A program made the translations under genes and the position numbers. A DNA stretch of 64,000 nt from Streptomyces sp. NRRL WC-3626 (GTDB lineage: Bacteria; Actinomycetota; Actinomycetes; Streptomycetales; Streptomycetaceae). The stretch's first letter is position 1. Each line of letters begins with the position of its first letter. The notes under the pieces are model-generated. The model had not been told where the DNA came from. It worked only from the letters and a program-made list of their open reading frames with translations, and did not search any database. This document shows positions 36,620 to 46,250 of the stretch, one piece after another. The stretch is taken from assembly GCF_000718785.1 (NCBI RefSeq), contig NZ_JOCA01000020.1, positions 87,415 to 151,414 of the forward strand. Reading direction: 5' to 3'.

Positions 36620-37438
36620 TCATTCGGCGGAAGGGGCGGAAGGGGAACCCGTGGACTCCGGGACCGCTCCCGGGGTGACGCCCGGCGTCGCGCCGGGCGG
36701 CGGGGCGGCGACGCCCGCGTACTTGGCGAACTGTGCGCGGATGGCGAGGACATAGCCCTGTGCCTCGTTCGTCTGCGGCACCCCCTCGGCCGCGCGTACG
36801 GCGTCCATCCCCACGTGGTAGCCGGCCAGCGCGAGGTCGAGGACGTTGCCGGTGGCCTCGTTCGCGTCGATCATCCGCTGGGCCTCTTCGGCGAGGTGGC
36901 ACAGATAGCGGCCCTGCGCCAGGATCGAGTCCGCCGCGTCCAGGGCCGAGGTCTCGTCGTTGTCGTCCTCGTCCTCGCCGTACTCGTCGAAGATCTCGGG
37001 CGGCAGCTGCGACACCCCTTTCTCGCCGTTCTCGCCGACCAGCGTCCCGTCGAAGGCCGACTCCCGTTCGATCTGCGAGGCGATGACGACCGGACCGACC
37101 GCGTCGCACAGACCGCCGGCCTCCTCGATCGGGTCCACCAGGTCCTCGGGCACGGTCGAGGCCTCCAGCTCGCCCCCGCCGTCGCCGTTGAAGACGGCGA
37201 TCACCTCGTCCGCGTCGTCCGGGCCCGCGGAGCCGTCCCCGCCGCCCGAGAACAGCAGGATCAGCGCGATGAGGGGGGCCAGCAGGACCCCGAACCCGCC
37301 GATGATGACGATCACCACCAGGGCGCCGAGCAGGGCGAGCGGCGACAGCAGACAGCCGCAGCCGGTGCCGGCCGCGATGGTGTTCCTGACGGCGGTGGAG
37401 GTCCCGCCCTCCCCGCTGCCTCCCGTGCCCGCGCTCAT
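36620..37438 (-). CDS. Membrane-anchored lytic transglycosylase-like protein
   Basis: 272 residues: a short cytoplasmic N-terminus, two adjacent hydrophobic stretches (about residues 28-66), then a lytic-transglycosylase-type domain. VVIASQIERESAFD holds the probable catalytic glutamate (about residue 124), followed by GVSQLPPEIFDEYG and YHVGMDAV. An acidic EDEDDNDE loop interrupts the domain. The C-terminal tail is Pro/Gly-rich. SLT-like enzymes open the peptidoglycan for type IV secretion machines; placement next to VirB-like genes supports that role. Confidence 0.8.
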   Translation of the reverse strand: MSAGTGGSGEGGTSTAVRNTIAAGTGCGCLLSPLALLGALVVIVIIGGFGVLLAPLIALILLFSGGGDGSAGPDDADEVIAVFNGDGGGELEASTVPEDLVDPIEEAGGLCDAVGPVVIASQIERESAFDGTLVGENGEKGVSQLPPEIFDEYGEDEDDNDETSALDAADSILAQGRYLCHLAEEAQRMIDANEATGNVLDLALAGYHVGMDAVRAAEGVPQTNEAQGYVLAIRAQFAKYAGVAAPPPGATPGVTPGAVPESTGSPSAPSAE

Positions 37439-37612
37439 GGGTGTCCGCCTTCTTCCTCTCGTCTTGAACCGCGACGGCCGGACGGTCCGTTGTGCTGTCC
37501 GTCGGGCTCGGGAGATCCAAACGGAGCCCGGCGCAAAGAGGTTCAAAACTGTGGAAATCAGATGATCCAGAGCAGTAGCCGAAGCACGAGCGGAGAAGGG
37601 GGCGGGCCGCCC

Positions 37613-38332
37613 ATGGGCACTCCTGAGACACCTCCGTCGGGTCCGCCCCTGTCATGGGTGCGAGGACCGAAACCCGCACGGCAGACACAACCGGGCGAGC
37701 CCGCACAACCGGCACAACCGGCACAGCCGGCCGCGCCCGCACAGCCGGACCAGCCGGTCCGGCCGATTCAGCAGGTCCGGCCCAAGGCGCCCGCCGCCCG
37801 CCGCAAGGCCGTCCCGTCCCCCGACGGCGAGGCGCCCTGGGCGGAGCCCAGGCCACGGACGCCGGCGCACGGCAGGTCGCGGGACGAGATCGGGTGGGTC
37901 AAGGCGCACGGGGGAGCCGGCGCCTCCTCGCTCGCCGAGACGCTCGGGGGCGTGGACGTGGGCGCCCGCTGGCCGGAGCCCGCGCGAGGGGAGCCGCGCC
38001 GGATCATGCTGGTCGGCCGGACCAGTGCGCGCGGACTGCGCGCCGTGTCACGGGCGTTGGGCGCGCTGAAGGACGGAAAGGCCCCGCCGGGGATCGACCT
38101 GCTCGGTGTCGTCCTCGTCGCCGACGCCCCCGGACGGCTCCCTCTCGCTCTGCTGCGCCGCATCCGGGTCGTCCGGTCGGTCACCCACGTGCACCGGGTG
38201 CCGTGGATCCCGGCCTGGCGAACCGGCGGTCAGCCCACGTACCTGCCCCGGCAACTCGGCTCGCTGGCCGACGTCGTCGGCGTCGACACCCGCACCGACA
38301 CCCCCACCGACCGCGAGAGAACCGTGTCATGA
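37613..38332 (+). CDS. Proline-rich protein with degenerate P-loop (DUF6668-like)
   Basis: 239 residues. The N-terminal ~75 residues are PAQPAQPA-type repeats. The rest has a P-loop-like WVKAHGGAGASSLAETLGG, then RRIMLVGRTSARGLRAVSRAL and LLGVVLVADAPG, recalling a ParA/MinD-type fold with a degenerate Walker A. The ATG at 37613 is preferred because AAGGGGGCGG precedes it; the reading from 37562 begins with rare codons. Its stop overlaps the next start (ATGA). Head of the plus-strand secretion-like operon. Confidence 0.7.
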   Translation: MGTPETPPSGPPLSWVRGPKPARQTQPGEPAQPAQPAQPAAPAQPDQPVRPIQQVRPKAPAARRKAVPSPDGEAPWAEPRPRTPAHGRSRDEIGWVKAHGGAGASSLAETLGGVDVGARWPEPARGEPRRIMLVGRTSARGLRAVSRALGALKDGKAPPGIDLLGVVLVADAPGRLPLALLRRIRVVRSVTHVHRVPWIPAWRTGGQPTYLPRQLGSLADVVGVDTRTDTPTDRERTVS

Positions 38333-38619
38333 CCCCTCCCCTCGTGCACCTCGCCCTCCCGCTCGGCGAGCGGCTGGCCGCCTACCAGCCCACCGCCGAC
38401 GCGGGCACCATCCTCGGCGTTCTCGCCTGGTGTGCCTCGGCCGCGGGAGTCGCCGGTCTGATCATCGTCGGCATCCAGATGTCGATCCAGCTGCGCCGAG
38501 GGGAACCGGGCGAGGGCGGCGCGTTCTTCCGCGGCTTCTTCTACGTCACCCTCGGCTGTCTGCTCGCCACGACCGCCGGCCCGCTCGTCGCCTTCCTCGG
38601 CAACCTGTCCCTCCTCTGA
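38329..38619 (+). CDS. Small two-helix membrane protein, VirB2/TrbC-like, copy 1
   Basis: 96 residues: a soluble or signal-like N-terminus, two hydrophobic helices (about 26-50 and 70-94) and a basic loop QLRRGEPGE between them. The layout is that of VirB2/TrbC-type pilin subunits. It is clearly paralogous to the product of 38761-39045 (shared TxLGxxAW, AAGV, RGE and ATxAGPLV segments). It overlaps the preceding gene by 4 bp. Confidence 0.75.
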   Translation: MTPPLVHLALPLGERLAAYQPTADAGTILGVLAWCASAAGVAGLIIVGIQMSIQLRRGEPGEGGAFFRGFFYVTLGCLLATTAGPLVAFLGNLSLL

Positions 38620-38760
38620 GGACCCGGACACTCCCGAGGCCCGCAAAGCCTCCCCGGCACACAAGCCTCCCGAGGCCCTCAAGCCTCCCGGCCACCACAT
38701 AGCCCACCCCCTCCCCACGCCCACCGCCCACGCCGCGGGCGCCGACCTCCCGGAGACCCC

Positions 38761-39045
38761 ATGTCCCTGCTCCTCGAAGCCACCAACGTGCTCGCCGCCG
38801 GCGTCCCCCAGCCGGTGAGCAACGCCCCCGGCGAGCTGACCTCCAAGGTCAACACCGTGCTCGGGATCGCCGCCTGGGCCGGTACCGCCGCAGGCGTCCT
38901 CGGGGTGCTGATCACCGGCACGATGATGGCCGTCTCCCTCAAGCGGGGTGAGAGCTCGGAGCACATGAGCCGCCTCGGCATGGTGCTCGGCGGCTGTGTC
39001 CTGGTCGCCACCGCCGGTCCGCTGGTCGGCTTCGTCTTCAACTGA
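38761..39045 (+). CDS. Small two-helix membrane protein, VirB2/TrbC-like, copy 2
   Basis: 94 residues with two hydrophobic helices and the loop SLKRGESSEH, paralogous to the preceding gene. Either may form a pilus-like or pore subunit. The 141-bp spacer between the two genes contains AAGCCTCCC-type short direct repeats. No Shine-Dalgarno sequence is obvious apart from GGAG 9 nt upstream. Confidence 0.75.
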   Translation: MSLLLEATNVLAAGVPQPVSNAPGELTSKVNTVLGIAAWAGTAAGVLGVLITGTMMAVSLKRGESSEHMSRLGMVLGGCVLVATAGPLVGFVFN

Positions 39046-39067
39046 TCAGGCGGACGGGACGGTCGAG

Positions 39068-39844
39068 ATGTTCACACGCAGGGAGTACCGGGCGCCGCGC
39101 CGCGACCGGCCCGACCCCCAGGGTCCGTACTGGAGGCAGCGGGGCTGGCAGGTGTCGGCGGCGTTCCTCGGTGTCGTCGTCCTGCTGAGCGGGATCGTCG
39201 CGCTGACGGCCGATGAGGACGCCGACCGCACGGGTGCGGGTGCCCCGGCCTCCGAGGGACCGCTGTCCGGCACCGCCGCCATGAAGGACGGCCGGCCCGA
39301 GGGGTGCCGTACGGACGACAGCGCCGGCGACACCCTGCCCTCGGCTCCGCCCGACGACGTGGACTGGCGCGCCCTCGACGTCACCCGGGTGCCCGTCTCC
39401 GCCTCGGCGGGGCCGACCCTGGCCGAGGGGCCCGTGTGGTGGTGCTTCGCGCACACCCCGGCGGGGGCGGTGCTGGCCGCCCACGTCATCCCCTCGCAGA
39501 TGAGCGGGTCCGACTGGCGGACGATCGCGCGGGAGCAGGTGGTGTCCGGCCGTGGACGGGACCTGTTCGTCTTCAAACGCTCCACGGTCGGCGACGACGG
39601 CTCCGGTGCCGGGGCGGGCAGTTCCTCCGCCGCCTCCTACGCCGGCTTCTCGGTGCCCGCGTACTCGCGCGAGGCGGCGGTCGTCGAGCTGCTGCTCAAG
39701 ACCGGTCAGGGCTACGCCACCACCTCGGTCGCACTGCGCTGGAGCGGCGGTGACTGGAAGGTCCGCCCCTCCGACAACGGCGCCCTGCACACGCCCGTGA
39801 AGGCGGTCCAGGGCACCAACGGCCATCTCATGTGGGAGGTCTGA
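39068..39844 (+). CDS. Single-pass membrane protein, VirB8-like position
   Basis: 258 residues: a basic cytoplasmic N-terminus, one membrane helix (about 27-47), then an extracytoplasmic domain with DWRALDVTRVPVSASAGP, WWCFAHTPAGAVLAAHV and a C-terminal strand region ATTSVALRWSGGDWKV. Topology and order fit a VirB8-like inner-membrane scaffold subunit of a Gram-positive secretion machine. Identity is by context rather than by motif. Confidence 0.7.
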   Translation: MFTRREYRAPRRDRPDPQGPYWRQRGWQVSAAFLGVVVLLSGIVALTADEDADRTGAGAPASEGPLSGTAAMKDGRPEGCRTDDSAGDTLPSAPPDDVDWRALDVTRVPVSASAGPTLAEGPVWWCFAHTPAGAVLAAHVIPSQMSGSDWRTIAREQVVSGRGRDLFVFKRSTVGDDGSGAGAGSSSAASYAGFSVPAYSREAAVVELLLKTGQGYATTSVALRWSGGDWKVRPSDNGALHTPVKAVQGTNGHLMWEV

Positions 39845-39845
39845 C

Positions 39846-41075
39846 ATGGCGTGCCCGACCGGCAATCCCATCGTCGACATCGCGGTCGGCTTCTTCAGCT
39901 TCCTCGGCGACCCCATCGGCACCATCGTCGAGGGCGTCGCCAACGCCGTACTCGCGGGCGCGATCGCGGTGTTCGGGGCACTGACCACGGGCATCCCGAC
40001 GCTCTCGGGCACCAGGACGGCCCAGGACATCAACGGCCAGACCCAGTGGATCGTCGTCTATCTGGCGGTGGGCTCGCTGCTGTTCGCGGCCGCCCGGATG
40101 GCGATCGAGCGGCGCGGCGACGCCGGTACGACGGCGCTGAAGGGCATCCTGCGGGTCATCCTGGTCTCGGGCGCCGCCACCACCGTCGTCACGGCCGCCG
40201 CCGCCCTCTCGGACGACTACTCCACGTACCTCTTCAACGCGGGCGCGGAGAAGCAGCTGAACGCGGTGGGCGCCTGCTCCGACGGCAACGGCATCGAGTC
40301 CTTCCTGCTGCTGGTCCTCGCCTTCCTGCTGCTGATCGCCGGGATCATCCACACGATCCTGCTCTACATCCGCCTCGGCGTCATGATCCTGCTGCTGGGC
40401 ACCCTTCCGCTGGCCGCCGCCGCCTCGATGACGGACTGGGGCGGCGGCTGGTGGCGCAAGCACCTCGGCTGGATGATCGCCTGGCTGTTGTACAAGCCGG
40501 CGGCCGGTCTGGTGCTGTACGCGGGCTCGGCGATGATCAGCTCGGGTCAGGACGGCGGCAGCGACATCAACGAACGCATCGCCGGCATCGGCGTGATGCT
40601 GCTGTCCGCCGTCGCGCTGCCCGCGCTGCTGAAGCTGGTCGTGCCGGCCACCGCCGCGCTCGGCGGGGCCTCCGCGATGTCGGGGGCGATGTCGACGGTG
40701 GGCGGCGGCCTGGCGTCCGGCGCCCGTTCCCTCGGCGGCAGCGTGGGCGGCAGCGGCAGCGGGGGCGCCGGCGGAGAGAGCGGGCCGCGCGGCGCGTCGG
40801 GGGCGTCCGGTGCGGGCGGCTCCAGCGGTTCGAGCGGTTCGAGCGGTTCCGCCGGCGGATCCGGCCCGGCAGGTCCGCCGCCCGGCCCGAGTCCCGCGGC
40901 AGGCGGCGGGGGCGGAGGAAGCGGCGGTTCCGCCGCCGGCGCGAGCCGGGCCGCCGCGGCGGCGGGTCCGGTCGGGGTCGCCGTCGGGGCGGCCGTGACC
41001 GCGGCGCAGGTCGTCGGCCGTACCGCCTCCGGCTCCGTGGAGGACGCCGACGGCGACAAGGGCCACAACACCTGA
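39846..41075 (+). CDS. Polytopic membrane protein, VirB6/TrbL-like
   Basis: 409 residues with about six hydrophobic segments in the first 290 residues, including QWIVVYLAVGSLLFAAARM, SFLLLVLAFLLLIAGIIHT and GWMIAWLLYKPAAGLVLY; such WLLYKP and LRLGVMILLLG segments are typical of VirB6/TrbL channel proteins. The last ~120 residues are Gly/Ser/Ala-rich low-complexity sequence. The ATG lies 1 bp after the preceding stop. Confidence 0.82.
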   Translation: MACPTGNPIVDIAVGFFSFLGDPIGTIVEGVANAVLAGAIAVFGALTTGIPTLSGTRTAQDINGQTQWIVVYLAVGSLLFAAARMAIERRGDAGTTALKGILRVILVSGAATTVVTAAAALSDDYSTYLFNAGAEKQLNAVGACSDGNGIESFLLLVLAFLLLIAGIIHTILLYIRLGVMILLLGTLPLAAAASMTDWGGGWWRKHLGWMIAWLLYKPAAGLVLYAGSAMISSGQDGGSDINERIAGIGVMLLSAVALPALLKLVVPATAALGGASAMSGAMSTVGGGLASGARSLGGSVGGSGSGGAGGESGPRGASGASGAGGSSGSSGSSGSAGGSGPAGPPPGPSPAAGGGGGGSGGSAAGASRAAAAAGPVGVAVGAAVTAAQVVGRTASGSVEDADGDKGHNT

Positions 41076-41206
41076 CGGCCCCGCCCCGCCCCGAAACGGC
41101 CGCCGGACTCCCGATCCCCCCGCGGAGTCCGGCGGTCCCCTCCCTCCCGGTCCGCGCCGGCCCGTCCCCGTCATCCGATCACTCCACGAAGGGACAACGG
41201 ACCCTC

Positions 41207-42700
41207 ATGACCACGGAAGCCGTCACCCATCCGACCTACGGGAACTGGCGCCGCCCCCGGCGCCCGGGACTCGGTCCGCTCGGGCTCGTCGGCACCTTCG
41301 GTGTCTTCGGCGGGCTCGTCCTCACCCTGCTCGCGTCACTGATCTCGCTGTACGCGGCGATGATCGTGTTCACCCCCATCGCGCTGTTCCTGGTCCCGCT
41401 CGCCATCCGCACCCAGGACGGCCGGAACGTCTACCAGCTGATCGCCCTGCGTATCGGCTGGCGCCGGCGCCGGGCCAGGGGGGCGCACCTGTACGTCTCG
41501 GGGCCGCTGTCCGCCCGGCCGGGCGGCCGGTTCCGCCCGCCGGGACTGCTCAACAAGGTGACCGCGACGGAGGGCCGGGACGCCTACGACCGTCCCTTCG
41601 GCGTGCTGCACCACCCCAACCGCAACCTGTACACGATCGTCCTGGGCTGCGACCCGGACGGCGGTTCGCTCGTCGACCCCGACCAGGTCGACGTCTGGGT
41701 CGCCCTGTGGGGCGAGTGGCTGGCCCGGCTGGCCCATGAACCCGGGCTGCGCGGCGCCTCCGTGATCGTGGAGACCGCTCCCGACCCCGGTACCCGGCTC
41801 GCCCACGAGGTGCTCCCCCGCATCCGGCCGGACGCGCCCGCGGCGGCCCGCGCCGTCATGGAGGAGGTCGTCGAGCGCTACCCCACCGCGTCCTCCGAGA
41901 TGCACACCTACGTCAGCCTCACCTACGGCGTCCCCGCGAACCAGAAGCGGAAGAAGGAGGACGTGATCACCGACCTCGCCATCCGCATTCCCGGTCTGCT
42001 CAGCGGTCTGGTGGCGGCCGGCGGCGGAGCGGCGTACCCGCTGTCGTCGGAGCGCATCGCGGAGGTCGTGCGGGTCGCCTACGACCCGGCGGTCGCCCCC
42101 GACGTCCTCGACGCCCGCGCCCAGCACGGGGGCACGGGCCTGGAGTGGGCCGACGCCGGTCCCGCCGCCGCCGTCGAGACCGTGGGCAGCTACCAGCACG
42201 ACTCGGGGGTGTCCCGGACCTGGCTGATGACGCTGGCGCCGCGCGGCACCGTACGGTCCTCGGTGCTGCGCGGCATGCTGGAGGCGGCGCCCGGCACGCG
42301 CCGCAAGCGGGTGGCGCTGGTGTACCGGCCGATCGACCCGGCCACCTCGGCCCGGATCGTCGAGGCGGACCGGCGCAGCGCCCAGTTCATGGCGACGTCC
42401 GGCCGGGGCATGGTCCAGGCCCGCGCGGCCTCCGAGATGCGGGCGGCGGAGCAGACCGCGGCCGAGGAGGCGTCGGGTGCGGGGCTCGTGGAGTTCTCCC
42501 TGATGCTGACGGTCACCGTGGACACCATGGAGCAGCTGGCCGACGCGAGCGTCACCGTACGCAATCTGACCGCTGCCTCGCGGGTGCTGATGCGGCCCGC
42601 GGACCGGATGCAGGCGGCGGCGTTCAGCTGCACACTGCCCGCCGGGATCCTCCCCTGGGAGCAGACCCTGATCCCGCACGAGCTCCAGGAGGCGCTGTGA
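41207..42700 (+). CDS. SCO6880/PrgI-like secretion protein
   Basis: 497 residues. The two N-terminal membrane helices (about 24-68) resemble PrgI, and the long soluble domain (TEGRDAYDRPFGVLHHPNRNLYTIVLGC ...) matches the actinobacterial SCO6880 family that replaces the N-terminal part of VirB4. It is translationally coupled to the VirB4-like ATPase gene (GTGA overlap). The role is inferred to be the membrane-proximal part of a type IV secretion-like complex. Confidence 0.82.
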   Translation: MTTEAVTHPTYGNWRRPRRPGLGPLGLVGTFGVFGGLVLTLLASLISLYAAMIVFTPIALFLVPLAIRTQDGRNVYQLIALRIGWRRRRARGAHLYVSGPLSARPGGRFRPPGLLNKVTATEGRDAYDRPFGVLHHPNRNLYTIVLGCDPDGGSLVDPDQVDVWVALWGEWLARLAHEPGLRGASVIVETAPDPGTRLAHEVLPRIRPDAPAAARAVMEEVVERYPTASSEMHTYVSLTYGVPANQKRKKEDVITDLAIRIPGLLSGLVAAGGGAAYPLSSERIAEVVRVAYDPAVAPDVLDARAQHGGTGLEWADAGPAAAVETVGSYQHDSGVSRTWLMTLAPRGTVRSSVLRGMLEAAPGTRRKRVALVYRPIDPATSARIVEADRRSAQFMATSGRGMVQARAASEMRAAEQTAAEEASGAGLVEFSLMLTVTVDTMEQLADASVTVRNLTAASRVLMRPADRMQAAAFSCTLPAGILPWEQTLIPHELQEAL

Positions 42701-44466
42701 GCCGTCGCCGCGAGGAGAAGAAGGCCGAGCGGGCCGACCGCCTGGCCGAGCAGCGGGCCCGCGAGGAACGGGGCGCCGGGACCGGCCGCCCGGAGAAGGC
42801 CGGGCGGAAGGACCGTACGAGCCGCAAGGAACGCAAGGAGCGGGAGCGGGCCGGGCGGGGGGAGCCGTCCGGCGGGAAGAAGGACGCCGCGCGCCCGCGC
42901 GAGCTCTACGTCCCGCCGCGCGGCTGGTACGGCGCCGGAGGGGGGCGGGTCGGCTACCTGGACCCGCCCACCATGTGGCGGGCCACCACTGTGCAGGCGT
43001 GCGGCATGTGGCCCTTCGCCGCCGGTTCCGGCGCCCCCATGACGGGCGTGCCCCTGGGGCAGCATCTCTTCACCGGGGCCACGGTCTGCGGCGATCCGCT
43101 GAACTGGTTCACCCGGGCCCGCTACATCTCCAACCCGTCGCTGTTCATGCTCGGCATGCCGGGTCTGGGCAAGTCCACGCTGGTCAACCGCATGCTCATC
43201 GGGCTGTCCGCCACCGGGGTCGTCCCGCTGGTCCTCGGCGACCTCAAGCCCGACTACGCCGACACGGTCCGTGCGCTCGGTGGCCAGGTGATCTCCATCG
43301 GCCGCGGGCGGGGCGGCATCAACGTCCTCGACCCGGGCGCGATGGGCGCGGCGGCGGCCAGGATCGGCGGCGAGGCCGGCGAGGTGCTGAAGGCCGAGAC
43401 GCACGGCCGGGTGCTGAACATGGTGGCCGCGCTGATCACCATCGTGCGTGGCCGGCCGATGGACGACCACGAGCAGTCCGTGCTCTCCGCCGTCCTGCAC
43501 CACCTGCGCGAACGCACCCCGCCCGGCCGTACGGTGCTGCTGCCGGACGTGCTCCGGGTGCTCACCGAAGGCCCCGACCGGGTGCGCGCGGTCACCCTCG
43601 ACCGGGGGGACGACGCCCGCTACCGGGACGCCGTGGACCCGTTGCACCGCTCCCTGCTCGGCATCCTGGACGGTCCGCTCGGCGACACCTTCGCCTCCGA
43701 GACGTCCACCCGCATCGACCCGGGGGCTCCCGCGGTGTGCATCGACATCTCCGGCATCGGGGAGGCCGACACCCAGCTGACCGCCGCGGCGATGCTCGCC
43801 GCCTGGTCCGACGGGCTCGGCACGGTGGCCGCCTCGCACGCCCTCGCCGACGCCGGGCTCGAACCCCGGCGCTGGTTCTTCACCGTGCTCGACGAGCTGT
43901 GGCGTCCGCTGCGCGCCGCCTCCGGCATCGTCGACCGCATCGACGCGCTGACCCGTCTGAACCGTTCCCTCGGCCTCGGCGACGCCAAGATCACCCACAC
44001 GCTCAAGGACGCCGAGGCCCTGGGCACCGACGCCGACCGGGCCAAGGCCCGCGGGTTCGTGGAGCGGGCCGGCATGGTGGTGTGCGCGGGACTGCCGAAG
44101 GCGGAGATGGAGGATCTCGGCAAGGTGGTGGGGCTGTCCCGGCGGGAGATCGAGCTCGTGTCGTCGTGGTCCTCACCGCCCGGCTGGGGAGTGTCCGGGG
44201 AGCACGAGGAGCCGCCCGGCCGGGGCCGCTTCCTCATCAAGGTCGGCGGACGCCCCGGCATCCCGATCAAGGTCGCCATCACCGACGCCGAACGCCGGCT
44301 GCACAACACCAACACCCGGTGGACGCCGAACGAGGAGACCGTCCGGCGGGAGCTCGCCCGGACGTCCGAGCAGGTGGCGCGAGCGGCGCAGGAGGGGACG
44401 TACGGGATGCCGGGCGCCCCCGGCGGCCCGGCCGCCGAAGCCGGAGCCGGGAGGTGGACCGCGTGA
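42697..44466 (+). CDS. VirB4-like ATPase
   Basis: 589 residues. A strongly basic/acidic N-terminal coiled segment (about 1-70) precedes the ATPase core. Walker A is GMPGLGKSTLVNRML near residue 155, the Walker B region is RRWFFTVLDELW near 395, and further VirB4/TraC-like helices follow. It powers assembly or secretion in type IV systems. GTG overlaps the previous stop, and its own stop overlaps the next GTG, giving a tightly coupled trio. Confidence 0.88.
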   Translation: MSRRREEKKAERADRLAEQRAREERGAGTGRPEKAGRKDRTSRKERKERERAGRGEPSGGKKDAARPRELYVPPRGWYGAGGGRVGYLDPPTMWRATTVQACGMWPFAAGSGAPMTGVPLGQHLFTGATVCGDPLNWFTRARYISNPSLFMLGMPGLGKSTLVNRMLIGLSATGVVPLVLGDLKPDYADTVRALGGQVISIGRGRGGINVLDPGAMGAAAARIGGEAGEVLKAETHGRVLNMVAALITIVRGRPMDDHEQSVLSAVLHHLRERTPPGRTVLLPDVLRVLTEGPDRVRAVTLDRGDDARYRDAVDPLHRSLLGILDGPLGDTFASETSTRIDPGAPAVCIDISGIGEADTQLTAAAMLAAWSDGLGTVAASHALADAGLEPRRWFFTVLDELWRPLRAASGIVDRIDALTRLNRSLGLGDAKITHTLKDAEALGTDADRAKARGFVERAGMVVCAGLPKAEMEDLGKVVGLSRREIELVSSWSSPPGWGVSGEHEEPPGRGRFLIKVGGRPGIPIKVAITDAERRLHNTNTRWTPNEETVRRELARTSEQVARAAQEGTYGMPGAPGGPAAEAGAGRWTA

Positions 44467-46250
44467 GCGCCCCGGGCGCCGGTTCCCCGCACGAGCGGCT
44501 GCCGTGGGCGATCGTGGCGGTCGCCGGTACCGCGCTGACCGCGTTCACCGTCGCCTGGGCCGGCGGAACCCTCGGGGCGGGTCTGTCCGGTCACGGCTGG
44601 GGCGCACCCCCGTTCGCCCTGTCGACCGTGTCGCGCCTGGCCGCAGACGGTCCCTCCGGCCTGTGGCCCGGGGCGCCGACCGGCGCCCTCTACGGGGGAA
44701 TGCTCGGCCTGCTGGCGCTGGTCGCCGTGCCCGGCACCCTCCTCGTACGGCTCCTCGTGGACCGGGCCGGCCGCCCCAAGGGCCTGGCCGGACGGCGCGA
44801 GCTCGCCTCCCTGTGCCCCAAGGGCATCGAGTCCCGCGCCCGTGAAATGCGCCCCACCCTGCACGGCCGCGGCCGTGTGCACCCGGACGAGACCGGCAAC
44901 CTCCTCGGCGACCTCGACCCCAAGGGCCCCGAGCTGCGCAGCAGTCACGAGGACGTGGAGCTCGACCTCATGGCGCCGCGGGCCGGCAAGTCCACCGGCA
45001 TCGCGGTCCCCCGGGTGCTGCGCGCCCAGGGCGCGGTGCTGCTCACCTCCAACAAGTCCGACGTGTACGCCGTCACGCGCGCGGAGCGCGAGAAGGCGGG
45101 CACGGTCTGGACGTTCGATCCGCAGGGCATCGCCCACACCCCGCGCGCCATGTGGTGGGACCTGCTCGGCGAGTGCCACACCATCGAGGGCGCCCGCCGC
45201 ACCGCCGGTCACTTCGTCGCGTCCGTCAACGACGACACGGCGAAGAAGGACTTCTGGATCTCGGCCGCCCAGAACACCCTCACCGCCCTGTTCCTGGCCG
45301 CCGCCCGCAGCCGCACCCCGCTCACCGAGCTGCTCGCCTGGCTCGCCGACCCCGCGGACCGCACCCCGGTCGACCTGCTCCGGGACGCCGGACTCGTGGC
45401 GATGGCCGAGCAGTTGCAGGGCACCGTGCGCGGCGCCGTGGAGACCCGGGACGGTATCTACGAGACCGCCCGCCAGACCGTGTCCTGCCTGCTCGACCCG
45501 GAGATCCTCGCCTGGGTCTCGCCCGACCCCCGGCTGCCGGAGTTCCGTCCCGACCGGCACGTCCTCGGCCGGGACACGCTCTACCTGCTCTCCAAGGACG
45601 GCGGGGGCTCCGCGGCCGGTGTCATCGCGGGGCTCGCCGACGCGACGATGCGGGCCGGCGTGGTCGCCGCGGAACGCATGGGCGGCCGGCTCGACCCGCC
45701 GCTCACGGCGGTCCTCGACGAGGCCGCCAACGTGTGCCGCATCTCCGATCTGCCCGACCTCTACTCGCACTTCGGCTCGCGCGGCATCAACGTCGTGACG
45801 CTGCTGCAGAGTTACCGGCAGGGCGCCCGGGTGTGGGGCGAGGTCGGGATGGACGCGCTGTGGAGCGCGGCCACGATCAAGCTGCTCGGCGCGGGCCTGG
45901 ACGACGCCGACTTCGTCCAGAAGATCTCCACCCTGGTCGGCCAGCACGACGTCCGTACGCCCACCGTCTCCCGCAGCGGGGACGGCACCTCACGGTCGTA
46001 CTCCTACCGTCAGGAGTCCGTCCTGCCGCCGGACCGCATCCGCGCGCTGCCCAAGGGCACGGCACTGCTCCTCGCCACCGGCGTCCGGCCCGCGCTGATC
46101 CGGCTGCGCCCCTGGTACAAGGAGCCCGGCGCCGCGGCGATCTCGGCGGCCGCGAAGGCGGAGACGGCGGCCATCACGGAGCGTGCCGCACGCCGTCCGC
46201 TTCCCGGGGCGCAGCCGCCGGGTGTGCCGCTGTCGAAGCCGGTCCCCTGA
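44463..46250 (+). CDS. VirD4/TraG-like coupling protein
   Basis: 595 residues. Two N-terminal membrane helices (about 14-35 and 73-100), Walker A APRAGKST near residue 172, Walker B LTAVLDEAANV near 418, and the TraG/VirD4 signature LLQSYRQGARVWG. Coupling proteins recruit substrates to the secretion channel. No relaxase or oriT is seen in this window, so the substrate may be protein. Its last 77 bp overlap the 3' end of the convergent DUF418 gene. Confidence 0.9.
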   Translation: MSAPGAGSPHERLPWAIVAVAGTALTAFTVAWAGGTLGAGLSGHGWGAPPFALSTVSRLAADGPSGLWPGAPTGALYGGMLGLLALVAVPGTLLVRLLVDRAGRPKGLAGRRELASLCPKGIESRAREMRPTLHGRGRVHPDETGNLLGDLDPKGPELRSSHEDVELDLMAPRAGKSTGIAVPRVLRAQGAVLLTSNKSDVYAVTRAEREKAGTVWTFDPQGIAHTPRAMWWDLLGECHTIEGARRTAGHFVASVNDDTAKKDFWISAAQNTLTALFLAAARSRTPLTELLAWLADPADRTPVDLLRDAGLVAMAEQLQGTVRGAVETRDGIYETARQTVSCLLDPEILAWVSPDPRLPEFRPDRHVLGRDTLYLLSKDGGGSAAGVIAGLADATMRAGVVAAERMGGRLDPPLTAVLDEAANVCRISDLPDLYSHFGSRGINVVTLLQSYRQGARVWGEVGMDALWSAATIKLLGAGLDDADFVQKISTLVGQHDVRTPTVSRSGDGTSRSYSYRQESVLPPDRIRALPKGTALLLATGVRPALIRLRPWYKEPGAAAISAAAKAETAAITERAARRPLPGAQPPGVPLSKPVP

